From positions 1,157,348-1,221,347 of the forward strand of contig NC_017946.1 in assembly GCF_000263735.1 (NCBI RefSeq): DNA of 64,000 nucleotides, written 5' to 3'. The position numbers were made by a program, and so were the translations under genes. Positions within the stretch are counted from its first letter, which is position 1; every line of letters begins with the position of its first letter. The stretch is from Pyrococcus sp. ST04. Its GTDB lineage: Archaea > Methanobacteriota_B > Thermococci > Thermococcales > Thermococcaceae. Shown here piece by piece: positions 45,086-51,913 of the stretch. A model generated the notes under the pieces. That model did not search any database and was not told the DNA's origin. It saw only the letters and a program-made list of their open reading frames with translations.

Positions 45086-45125
45086 TCATCATCCCATTCA
45101 GGGTCCTGGCTGTTTCATCATCAAA
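45066..45125 (-). ncRNA. C/D box sRNA overlapping the start of dph6
   Basis: On the minus strand: box C ATGATGA (45121-45115), a 13-base guide, D' CTGA (45101-45098), C' ATGATGA (45092-45086), a 13-base guide, and D CTGA (45072-45069). All boxes are perfect and guide lengths equal. The second guide is the first 13 bases of dph6, starting at its ATG. Predicted targets contain GGTCCTGGCTGTT (via D') and CTAAGCCCACCAT (via D). Confidence 0.88.
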
Positions 45126-45145
45126 AATAATTATGAATCCAAGAT

Positions 45146-45343
45146 TCACTTAGAAAGCTTCTTTGCATACTTCTTTTGAAGTCTCTTACCCTTGGGCTTA
45201 CCCCTGCCAAATAGCCATCCATGAGCCTTGTTAACGTGCTTTATGTAATCCTTTCTTCTTTTGAATACCATACCACATCTGGGGCATCTAAGGAATTCCT
45301 CACCATCTCTATCTCTAACGATGATCGCCCTAAGCCTCACCAT
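45146..45343 (-). CDS. small C2H2 zinc-finger protein
   Basis: A 65-residue basic protein. One classic finger, [22 protein letters not shown] (C-x2-C-x12-H-x4-H; given here as its ends CPRC and HVNKAH), is followed by a lysine-rich tail. It is a common archaeal small finger protein and could bind nucleic acid; the function is unknown. ATG 45343 is chosen because GGAGG lies just before it. Confidence 0.85.
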   Translation of the reverse strand: MVRLRAIIVRDRDGEEFLRCPRCGMVFKRRKDYIKHVNKAHGWLFGRGKPKGKRLQKKYAKKLSK

Positions 45344-45418
45344 TTTCCTCCCTCCGATGGTTGAGAAATTGGGCACTTTATAAACCTTTTTATGGTCTCA
45401 TGCATAACCTTTTAAATA

Positions 45419-45432
45419 TTAGGTCACCCTAA
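45419..45432. promoter_or_regulatory. TTAGG-N4-CCTAA box, MBL promoter
   Basis: TTAGGTCACCCTAA overlaps the end of the TATA-like TTTAAATATT and lies just before the ATG at 45442. Both half-sites are perfect. The same box occurs upstream of the NifX genes at 46493, 46604 and 50216. The sequence resembles DtxR/IdeR-type metal-regulator sites. Confidence 0.7.
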
Positions 45433-45441
45433 TCCCTTTTC

Positions 45442-46095
45442 ATGAGGTTGGTAGTTCTAAATGATAATGTCCCCGCTAGAGGATTAATTAATGAGTGGGG
45501 ATGGAGCATTCTAGTGGATCGCGTGATATTCGATGCCGACACGAATCCCCTTGTTCTAGCCCACAATGCAAGGATCCTTGGGGTGAGTCTAAAAAATATA
45601 AAGTTCGCTTTCCTAAGCCACTGGCACTATGATCACTATGGGGGAATGCCATATATAGCTGAGCTTAATCCTGGAATAAAGTTGTATGCTCCAATAGAAG
45701 GAATGGCCATGGCTATGAGATGGGGATTTGAACCGGTTCCAGTAAGGGACGGAGGAAAGATTGAAGATAAGTTCTATACCTCAGGTGTTTTAGAAGGTAT
45801 TGAGCATGCAATGGGCGTTGAAACTAGTTCTGGTCTTGTGATAATCGTTGGCTGTAGCCACCCTGGAGTTGACAGGCTTGTGGAAGAAGTTTTGAAAGTT
45901 TCTGGCAATGAAAAGGCATATTTGGTAATTGGAGGATTTCACTCTCCTCCCATATGGAGATTGAACAGACTTGCAGAACTATCTGAATTAATAGCACCTG
46001 CCCACTGTTCCGGAGATGTAGCAAAAGACTACATAAAGAAAAAATTTCCAGATAAGTTCGTAGAGGTCAGGACTGGAACAATAATTGATGTTTAG
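45442..46095 (+). CDS. metallo-beta-lactamase-fold protein (dihydropterin-synthase-like group)
   Basis: A 217-residue MBL-fold hydrolase. The metal motif SHWHYDHYGGM (HxHxDH) and later VGCSHPG and GGFHSP are those of the COG1237 group that includes archaeal 7,8-dihydropterin-6-methyl-4-(ribofuranosyl)-aminobenzene phosphate synthase. The true substrate is unknown. It is smaller than its paralog at 50.6 kb. Its last four bases overlap the end of the opposite NifX gene. The promoter carries a TTAGG-N4-CCTAA box and the mRNA is probably leaderless. Confidence 0.85.
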   Translation: MRLVVLNDNVPARGLINEWGWSILVDRVIFDADTNPLVLAHNARILGVSLKNIKFAFLSHWHYDHYGGMPYIAELNPGIKLYAPIEGMAMAMRWGFEPVPVRDGGKIEDKFYTSGVLEGIEHAMGVETSSGLVIIVGCSHPGVDRLVEEVLKVSGNEKAYLVIGGFHSPPIWRLNRLAELSELIAPAHCSGDVAKDYIKKKFPDKFVEVRTGTIIDV

Positions 46096-46493
46096 TAGGA
46101 CATATTAGCTTTTTTCTTTTCTTGAACTTGTCTCCACAGCTCATCAAAGTTTTCTAAAACCCTTTGAAGGGCCACATTTAGATCTCTAGTTCTCGTAAAA
46201 AATGCAACTTTATCGCTCTGATCTCTTATTCTAAGAAAGTTGGGCCCCATTCTAAACGCTGCAAGAACATCAACGTCTTTTAAGAGTTCGATTATTGCCC
46301 TGAACTTCCTTGGATCGCCATGACCCTCATCTTCTTCCTCCATATCTCTTGCTTTATTGTGCCTTTTCTCTAATAATCTGACCTCTCCATTTTCACAAAC
46401 TTCATATATTGCAAAGAAATTTGAATCACCGTAGTGAGCGTCTATTAGCTTATCATCACTTTCCATGCCGAAAGCAACTTTCAAACACCTCAT
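46092..46493 (-). CDS. NifX/NafY-type FeMo-cofactor-binding domain protein, acidic insert
   Basis: A 133-residue protein with the dinitrogenase iron-molybdenum cofactor fold: KVAFGMESDDKLIDAHYGDSNFFAIYEV and VDVLAAFRMGPNFLRIRDQS. An acidic, His-containing insert (RDMEEEDEGHGDPR) in the middle may bind metal. The C-terminus is a helical tail. No nitrogenase genes are present; such proteins in archaea are thought to carry Fe-S or metal clusters. GGAGGTGGGG precedes the ATG, and box TTAGGCTACCCTAA lies between the TATA box and the start. Confidence 0.85.
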   Translation of the reverse strand: MRCLKVAFGMESDDKLIDAHYGDSNFFAIYEVCENGEVRLLEKRHNKARDMEEEDEGHGDPRKFRAIIELLKDVDVLAAFRMGPNFLRIRDQSDKVAFFTRTRDLNVALQRVLENFDELWRQVQEKKKANMSY

Positions 46494-46510
46494 TTTTCCC
46501 CACCTCCAAG

Positions 46511-46524
46511 TTAGGCTACCCTAA
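46511..46524. promoter_or_regulatory. TTAGG-N4-CCTAA box, promoter of the minus-strand NifX gene
   Basis: TTAGGCTACCCTAA lies between the minus-strand TATA box (TTTATAAATA, about 46526-46537) and the start at 46493, where a bound protein would block transcription. Confidence 0.7.
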
Positions 46525-46544
46525 AATATTTATAAAGATTGGCG

Positions 46545-46558
46545 TTAGGCTAACCGAA
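46545..46558. promoter_or_regulatory. near-match TTAGG-N4-CCGAA box, promoter of the plus-strand NifX gene
   Basis: TTAGGCTAACCGAA differs from the box consensus at one base. It contains TTAGGCTAACC, the core of the DtxR/IdeR consensus. It lies just upstream of the plus-strand TATA box (GTTTATATTTA) and about 45 bases before the ATG at 46604. Confidence 0.6.
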
Positions 46559-46603
46559 AAGTTTATATTTATGAGCATATGCACAAAATATTGGTGAGGG
46601 AGT

Positions 46604-47188
46604 ATGGTGAGGGTTGCTGTTCCGACAAATGGTGGAGGATTAGAAGACACCGTTGCCCCCGTATTTGCAAGAGCTCCGGCATTTTTAATTGCTGACATAG
46701 ATGAAAACGGGAACATAACGAGCACAAAAATCATTCAGAACCCAGCTGCAACAGCTGCTGGCGGAGCAGGCCCACTTGCTGTGCAAACGCTCATAAATGA
46801 AGGTGTTGAGGCAATAGTTGCTCCTCAGGTTGGACCGAACGCGTTGGGTGCAATACAGGCCGCAGGAATAAGACTATACACAGTTGCACCCGGGACTAAA
46901 GTTGAAGATGCAGTTAAAGTTGTCACCCAAGAAACTCCAACACCATCACAAGTTCCAAGAGTATTTGGTCCAGCGGTAACTGCCCCAGTTGCCCCGCAAA
47001 CTCCAGTTGTACCTGCCTACTATTGGGGGCCAGGATGGGGATGGGGAAGAGGAAGAGGCTGGGGCAGAGGTTGGGGACGTGGTTGGGGAAGAGGTGGAAG
47101 AGGCTGGGGAGCAAGACTCGGCTACTGCCCATGGACTGGAATGCCAAGTAGAAGAACCTTAAGATGGCTTTATGGCTGGTGGTGGTGA
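46604..47188 (+). CDS. NifX-type protein with Gly/Arg/Trp-rich tail
   Basis: A 194-residue protein. Residues 1-105 form the NifX/NafY fold (VRVAVPTNGGGLEDTVAPVF, EGVEAIVAPQVGPNALGAIQAAGI). A proline-rich linker follows, then a tail of repeated GRGWGRGW units from about residue 145. The end, LGYCPWTGMPSRRTLRWLYGWWW by its parts LGYCPWTGMP and WLYGWWW, resembles DUF5320-like tails. The tail could bind metal clusters, RNA or membrane surfaces; this is not known. The next gene begins five bases after the stop. Confidence 0.85.
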   Translation: MVRVAVPTNGGGLEDTVAPVFARAPAFLIADIDENGNITSTKIIQNPAATAAGGAGPLAVQTLINEGVEAIVAPQVGPNALGAIQAAGIRLYTVAPGTKVEDAVKVVTQETPTPSQVPRVFGPAVTAPVAPQTPVVPAYYWGPGWGWGRGRGWGRGWGRGWGRGGRGWGARLGYCPWTGMPSRRTLRWLYGWWW

Positions 47189-47193
47189 AGTAA

Positions 47194-47424
47194 TTGCCCA
47201 GAGGTATGGGAAGAGGGTACGGCAGAAGATTTTCTCCCTTTTATCCCTTTGGAGGAAGCCTCTTCTGGCTACTTGACATACTCCTATTGCTAGCAATGCT
47301 TTACATACTCCTCAAGCTGTTTCTTGTTGCCGCACCCTATGTGATTGCTCTTATCGTAATAATGATTATTAGAGCCCTAATAAGGCCTAGAGGGCCAAGA
47401 ATGTGGTTTCCTCCCTATTATTAA
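47194..47424 (+). CDS. small membrane protein with Gly/Arg-rich N-terminus
   Basis: A 76-residue protein. The start MPRGMGRGYGRRF is like the tail of the gene before it. Residues 24-67 contain two hydrophobic helices, and the end is RPRGPRMWFPPYY. The TTG start is chosen because GGTGGTGAAG, formed by the end of the previous gene, lies five bases before it; an ATG at 47206 is possible. It likely acts with the NifX protein. The 3' end overlaps the opposite methyltransferase gene by 48 bases. Confidence 0.7.
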   Translation: MPRGMGRGYGRRFSPFYPFGGSLFWLLDILLLLAMLYILLKLFLVAAPYVIALIVIMIIRALIRPRGPRMWFPPYY

Positions 47425-48006
47425 CCTCACAACTCCCTTGTAATGTTTTTCTTCTTTTTCAACTTCAAAGAATTTTCTCACAAGCTCATGGGTCTTTCGC
47501 GTTGTCTCATCATCAAGAAGAGGCTTTAATAGGAACTCTAAGGGCCTTAAGAGTAAGTTATTTATAGCTTTACTGTCGCTTAAAGTGTGCTCTAGGAATA
47601 TAGCCCTTCCACCAGGTTTAAGAACCCGTTTAATCTCAAGCATACCTCTTTCCGGATTTGGAACAGTACAAAAGACGAAAGAAGAAACGACATAATCAAA
47701 AACATTGTCGGGAAAAGGAAGGTTCTCAACATCTGCATGGAAAAAGTTCACATTAATTCCCAAGCTTTCTGCCTTTTTCTTAGCTATTTCAAGCATTTTA
47801 ATACTTCCATCTACTGCGTAAAGTTCTATGTTTTTTGGATAATACTTCAGAGTCTTTCCAGTTCCTATTCCAACCTCAAGAACTCTGCTTCCAGGTTGAA
47901 TATACCTTATGGCTTTTTCTCTAAGCTTTTCAAAAAATTTGTCAAGGGGAATTTCGAGTAAGTCGTACTTTTCTCCTATTCTATCATATTTTTCCCTGTA
48001 CGTAAC
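47377..48006 (-). CDS. class I SAM-dependent methyltransferase; start codon unclear
   Basis: A UbiE/COQ5-like methyltransferase. Motif I VLEVGIGTGKTLKYYP and the following acidic LYAVDGS, then FPDNVFDYVVSSFVFCTV and LKPGGRAIFLEHTL, form an intact fold of about 209 residues. The first ATG in frame (47796) would cut off motif I. Upstream of it the frame is open back into the end of sufB but has no ATG, GTG or TTG. Translation may start at a rare codon near 48006, or by slippage at the GGGGGG run that overlaps the sufB stop. A sequencing error in that run is the simplest alternative. The substrate is unknown. Confidence 0.75.
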   Translation of the reverse strand, partial: VTYREKYDRIGEKYDLLEIPLDKFFEKLREKAIRYIQPGSRVLEVGIGTGKTLKYYPKNIELYAVDGSIKMLEIAKKKAESLGINVNFFHADVENLPFPDNVFDYVVSSFVFCTVPNPERGMLEIKRVLKPGGRAIFLEHTLSDSKAINNLLLRPLEFLLKPLLDDETTRKTHELVRKFFEVEKEEKHYKGVVRLIIGRKPHSWPSRPY

Positions 48007-49346
48007 TACATCCCCCCACTCACTGCGAGCTCTATTATCTTTCTTATCTCTACAAGGAACTCAACAGGAATGTCCTTTAGCATGGGCTCAAGGAAGCCCT
48101 TCACTATAAGTTGAGTTGCCTTTTCCTCGCTTAAACCCCTTGACATTAAATAGAACAGTTCTTCTTCCCTGATTTTTCCTATAGCAGCCTCATGACTAAG
48201 TTCTGCATCATCAACGAGGCTTACTAATCCCGGATATGTTTCCATCCTGGCTTTATCACTCATTAATAAAGCATCACAGCTTATATGACCTTTTGTTTTC
48301 GGAGCAATGGCCACTATCTTTCCCCTAGTGATGACAGTGGACTCATCCATTATGACGGATTTACTTGCATTTATGCCTTTAGACCCTTCCCCCTCAAGGT
48401 ACATCTCACCGCCCAGGTCTATGTACCAGTCCTTTTGACCCAGGATTATTCCATTTAACTCCACGTAACCACCTTCCCTTACCCAATACTTTGGATTGGC
48501 AATATTGCTTTTTCCGGCTCCAAGACTTACTGTCGTGTTCAAGAATTGGGCATTTTTTCCGACCTTGGCCCTTGTCATGGGTCTCGTATGAACGTATTCA
48601 GGCCAATTCTGAAGAACCGTGAGCCTGACCTTTGATCCCTCATGGAGATAGGCTTCAGTCATGTCAAGATGAAGCGAGTGTCTAACCAGTATTGGAGCAG
48701 TACATCCTTCAATTAGGTGAACTTCACTATTCTTTTCGGCAATTATAACGATATGAGGAGCTTGAGCCAGAGAGCTCTCCTGAATTAAGAAGAATAAATG
48801 AAGTGGGAAAGGAACCTTTAAGTTCTCCTTTAGATAAAGGAAAATTCCACCATTCCACACTGCTGTATGATATGCAGTTAACTTATTCTCACCAGCCTTG
48901 AAAAGTTTTAGGAAGTGCTCTTTCATGACCTCAGGGTATTTCCTTACGGCTTCTTCAGTTGGCATTACAATGAGACCCTTCTTAGCCCACTCCTGAAGAA
49001 ACTGGTTATATATAACTCCTGTATCAGTTTGAACGGCTAAACCTGCTATATACTTTTGCTCAACTTCTGAGATCCCAAGCCTGTCAAGTAAAGCCTTCAT
49101 CTCAGGTGGCAAGTCATCTAAACTTTCAATTTTCTCAGGAAGACCTTCAACCTCAGGCTTTGCTATGAACTTCAGAAGAGACTCTTCATCAATTATTGGA
49201 TCAACATGAGGAGCCTTCATAAATTCATCGAGAGCTTTGTATCTTAGTCTCGTCATCCATTCAGGCTCTCTATTTCTTTTTGCTAGCTCCTCTATTTGAT
49301 TCTCAATTATTGATCTTGCATCCATCAAAGTTAGGGTTTCACTCAT
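48006..49346 (-). CDS. sufB: Fe-S cluster assembly scaffold SufB
   Basis: A 446-residue SufB/SufD-family protein: a long N-terminal helical part, then the right-handed beta-helix core with DGGVDVxG-like repeats (for example HISCDALLMSDKARMETYP and DDAELSHEAAIGKI, the conserved Cys/His region). With SufC it forms the archaeal minimal Suf system for Fe-S cluster building. ATG 49346 is chosen, after GGAGGTGATTCTA. The gene overlaps sufC by eight bases. Confidence 0.95.
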   Translation of the reverse strand: MSETLTLMDARSIIENQIEELAKRNREPEWMTRLRYKALDEFMKAPHVDPIIDEESLLKFIAKPEVEGLPEKIESLDDLPPEMKALLDRLGISEVEQKYIAGLAVQTDTGVIYNQFLQEWAKKGLIVMPTEEAVRKYPEVMKEHFLKLFKAGENKLTAYHTAVWNGGIFLYLKENLKVPFPLHLFFLIQESSLAQAPHIVIIAEKNSEVHLIEGCTAPILVRHSLHLDMTEAYLHEGSKVRLTVLQNWPEYVHTRPMTRAKVGKNAQFLNTTVSLGAGKSNIANPKYWVREGGYVELNGIILGQKDWYIDLGGEMYLEGEGSKGINASKSVIMDESTVITRGKIVAIAPKTKGHISCDALLMSDKARMETYPGLVSLVDDAELSHEAAIGKIREEELFYLMSRGLSEEKATQLIVKGFLEPMLKDIPVEFLVEIRKIIELAVSGGM

Positions 49347-50082
49347 TAGAATCACCTCCAAGAACAGCCTTAAATCCCTCGGCTTCAATTATATCCACAA
49401 GCTCGGCTCCACCACTTTTTATTATCCTTCCACTCTCCATTACATGAACAATGATGTTCTCTCTGTCTATATGCTTCAGTATTCTGCCGTAGTGAGTTAT
49501 CAGGACTATTGATATCCCCTTCTTATGAAGTTCTTCAATTTTTCTGCTTATTACGCTTAGAGAGTCCACATCCACTCCACTATCCGGTTCATCAAGTATC
49601 AGAACCTTTGGTTCGATCAAGAGAGCCTGAAGAAGTTCTAGTCTCTTTCTCTCACCGCCCGAAAAACCTACATTTATGCATCTCCTTAGATCTTCTTCTT
49701 TGAACCATAGTTCCTGGGCCTTCTCTTTGATAATATCGTACGCCTTCATTACATCTATTCCTTTAAGTTCGCTGAGAACTTGGGTGAGGAAGTCTATTAT
49801 TCTAACCCCTTCAACTTCAGGAGGAACTTGAAATGCTAGGAATATTCCTCTTTTAGCCCTCTCATCCGGGGGTAAATCTGTTATGTCTTCACCATTTAGC
49901 TTTATCTTTCCTCGAGTGATCTTATACTTTGGATGACCTGCTATTGTAAGTGCAAGAGTTGATTTTCCTGAGCCGTTAGGGCCCATAATTATATGGAACT
50001 CGCCAGGGTTTACGGTTAGATTTACTCCCTTAAGTATCTCCTTCCCACCAGCACTCACATGGAGATTCTCAACTTTGAGCAT
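49339..50082 (-). CDS. sufC: Fe-S assembly ATPase SufC
   Basis: A 247-residue ABC-type ATPase. Walker A is GPNGSGKSTLA, the signature FSGGERKRLELLQ, Walker B VLILDEPDSGVD, and the switch His lies in VLITHYGRIL. It powers SufBC complex formation. ATG 50082 is chosen because GGAGGTGG lies four bases before it. The TTAGG-N4-CCTAA box at 50181 lies about 100 bases upstream, between this gene and the divergent NifX gene. Confidence 0.95.
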   Translation of the reverse strand: MLKVENLHVSAGGKEILKGVNLTVNPGEFHIIMGPNGSGKSTLALTIAGHPKYKITRGKIKLNGEDITDLPPDERAKRGIFLAFQVPPEVEGVRIIDFLTQVLSELKGIDVMKAYDIIKEKAQELWFKEEDLRRCINVGFSGGERKRLELLQALLIEPKVLILDEPDSGVDVDSLSVISRKIEELHKKGISIVLITHYGRILKHIDRENIIVHVMESGRIIKSGGAELVDIIEAEGFKAVLGGDSNE

Positions 50083-50180
50083 TAGACCACCTCCGTGTGT
50101 ATCTGAAAGGTTCATTTTTTAAGCATTTTGGGACATTTATGTGGAATGCAATATTCTTTATAGGTTACTTAAGGTTTAAA

Positions 50181-50194
50181 TTAGGTTCGCCTAA
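50181..50194. promoter_or_regulatory. TTAGG-N4-CCTAA box between sufC and the NifX gene
   Basis: TTAGGTTCGCCTAA is the best copy of the box; the arms extend to AATTAGG and CCTAATT (50179-50196). It lies between the TATA-like GTTTAAATT and the ATG of the NifX gene at 50216. On the other side it is upstream of the sufC TATA-like sequence, so it could control both. Confidence 0.75.
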
Positions 50195-50215
50195 TTGTTA
50201 CTGGAGGTGAGGTAA

Positions 50216-50635
50216 ATGAGATTCATAGTGGCAACTGTTAGAGGGGGACTTGACGATAGGGTAAATCAAGCCTTTGGAAGAACCCCAACGTTCACCATAG
50301 TTGATGTAGACGAAAATGGAAACATACTCAACGTGCAAGTTGTTGAGAATCCTGGCTACTCACAGCCAAGAGGAGCAGGAGTAACTGCGGCCCAGTTCTG
50401 CATTGACCAAGGAGCTGACGTGGTGATAGCTGGTCAGTATGGTCCAAACTCCTACGGAGTTCTCCAGGCGGCAGGAATGAGGTTCGTCTCAGCTCCGCCA
50501 ACGATGACCGTTAGAGAGGCCATAGAGGCCTACCTAAGAGGAGAGCTAACACAGGCCATCATGGGCCAGGGTGGAGGAGAAAGAGGTATGGGCAGAGGAA
50601 TGGGTAGGGGAAGAGGGTGGGGGAGAGGATGGTGA
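50216..50635 (+). CDS. NifX-type protein with Gly/Arg/Met-rich tail
   Basis: A 139-residue protein. Residues 1-108 are the NifX/NafY fold (MRFIVATVRGGLDDRVNQAFG, DQGADVVIAGQYGPNSYGVLQAAGM). The tail GQGGGERGMGRGMGRGRGWG is similar to, but shorter than, that of the paralog at 46.6 kb. GGAGGTGAGG precedes the ATG. It overlaps the next gene by seven bases. Confidence 0.88.
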   Translation: MRFIVATVRGGLDDRVNQAFGRTPTFTIVDVDENGNILNVQVVENPGYSQPRGAGVTAAQFCIDQGADVVIAGQYGPNSYGVLQAAGMRFVSAPPTMTVREAIEAYLRGELTQAIMGQGGGERGMGRGMGRGRGWGRGW

Positions 50636-51435
50636 GGGTTGTTATAGTATTTGAAAATCATGCTGGGTACAGAAAGGGGCTTATAGGATATCATGGCTTT
50701 TCAGCATTAGTTGAGAACAATGGATATAGAGTCCTTGTCGATACAGGAACAGATGGAAATATTTTACTGAACAACATGAGAGAGCTCGGAATAAATCCAG
50801 ATTCCATAGATGCCCTATTCATAACACATGGTCACTATGATCACACGGGAGGATTAAAAGCTCTCTTAGAAGCCAGAGAAAAGCCCTTAGATATCTATGC
50901 CCATCCCCAGATTTTTGAAAAGAGGATAGCCTTGAAGCCAAGGAGAAGGGACATTGGAATACCCTTCGAGAGAGAGGAGCTTGAGGAGCTAGGCGCTGTC
51001 TTTCACTTAAGTGAAAAGCCAAAAGAGTTCTTACCAGGATTCTTAAGTTCCGGAGAAATTGAAAGAACAACATGGGACAGAGCCGTTGGATACTTCCCTG
51101 ATGGAAGAAGGGATCCCGTTAAAGATGACATGGCTTTAATAGTCGATGCAGGAGATGGATTGGTTGTTATAAGTGGATGCGGACATAGCGGGATAATAAA
51201 CATTGCTAGACACGCAATTAGGATTGCTAACAAAAGGATTGCGGCTTTAATCGGGGGATTCCATCTAAAAGGCGCGAGTAGGGAAATATTGGAAGATGTA
51301 GTTGATGAAATGAAGAAGCTTGAAGTTGAAAGGCTATACCCTGGGCATTGCACTGGAATAAGAGAATTTGCATACCTCTACAGCAAACTCGGAAACGTGG
51401 AAGAAATATATGTAGGAAAGGAGATAAAGATTTAG
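50629..51435 (+). CDS. metallo-beta-lactamase-fold protein (dihydropterin-synthase-like group)
   Basis: A 268-residue MBL-fold protein of the COG1237 group. The metal motif THGHYDHTGGL (HxHxDH) is in place, and VVISGCGHSGIINI and IGGFHLKGAS follow. It is the longer paralog of the protein at 45.4 kb and, like it, sits next to a NifX gene. It is likely cotranscribed with the NifX gene whose tail codons overlap its ATG. The stop abuts the IF5A stop on the other strand. Confidence 0.88.
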   Translation: MVRVVIVFENHAGYRKGLIGYHGFSALVENNGYRVLVDTGTDGNILLNNMRELGINPDSIDALFITHGHYDHTGGLKALLEAREKPLDIYAHPQIFEKRIALKPRRRDIGIPFEREELEELGAVFHLSEKPKEFLPGFLSSGEIERTTWDRAVGYFPDGRRDPVKDDMALIVDAGDGLVVISGCGHSGIINIARHAIRIANKRIAALIGGFHLKGASREILEDVVDEMKKLEVERLYPGHCTGIREFAYLYSKLGNVEEIYVGKEIKI

Positions 51436-51852
51436 CTACTCTCCCTCCCCCTTTATCCTCATTATCTTGATTCTTCCAAGGGTCTCCCAGTATTCTACGT
51501 TTATTCCTTCTTTGAGCTTGTCCCTTATTTCCTCGTCAACACCAGTGTCTAAGGGAACTTCGAACATCTCATAAGTTTCCATGTCCATTATCTGAACGGT
51601 GTCTGGGGTTATTGCGATAACTTGGGCCGTTTTCTTGTCTATTATTGGAACGTCAACTTCAGCGCTTGTTGGCTTAACTATGCTCCTAACTTTTCCATCA
51701 AATATTCCTACTGCCTCAATTCTTGCCTTTGCTGATCCGTGCTTCCCTGGGGAGGAGACGGTAATGTTTACAATCCTGCATGGCTCATCGTCAATAATTA
51801 TGTATCTCCCAGGCTTAAGCTTGCTCACCTGAACCTTTGTCTTGTCGCCCAT
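51436..51852 (-). CDS. eif5a: translation initiation factor 5A (hypusine-containing)
   Basis: A 138-residue aIF5A. The hypusine site is K37 in [12 protein letters not shown]. An SH3-like N-terminal barrel and an OB-fold C-terminal domain give the normal length. It helps ribosomes through proline stretches. ATG 51852 is chosen after AGGGGTGAT; the open frame upstream has a non-family sequence. Confidence 0.96.
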   Translation of the reverse strand: MGDKTKVQVSKLKPGRYIIIDDEPCRIVNITVSSPGKHGSAKARIEAVGIFDGKVRSIVKPTSAEVDVPIIDKKTAQVIAITPDTVQIMDMETYEMFEVPLDTGVDEEIRDKLKEGINVEYWETLGRIKIMRIKGEGE

Positions 51853-51913
51853 TTCGATCACCCCTTTCTCTTTTTCGTGGGGTTTTGAGGGGTTTAACTT
51901 ATTAGTTTTTTCA

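Noticed and set aside
47377-47796. Short methyltransferase starting at ATG 47796
   Set aside because: This start would remove SAM motif I (VLEVGIGTG), which is clearly encoded upstream in the same frame.
46092-50635. Nitrogen-fixation genes
   Set aside because: Only the NifX fold is present; no NifHDK, NifB or NifEN genes are seen, so nitrogenase function is not supported.
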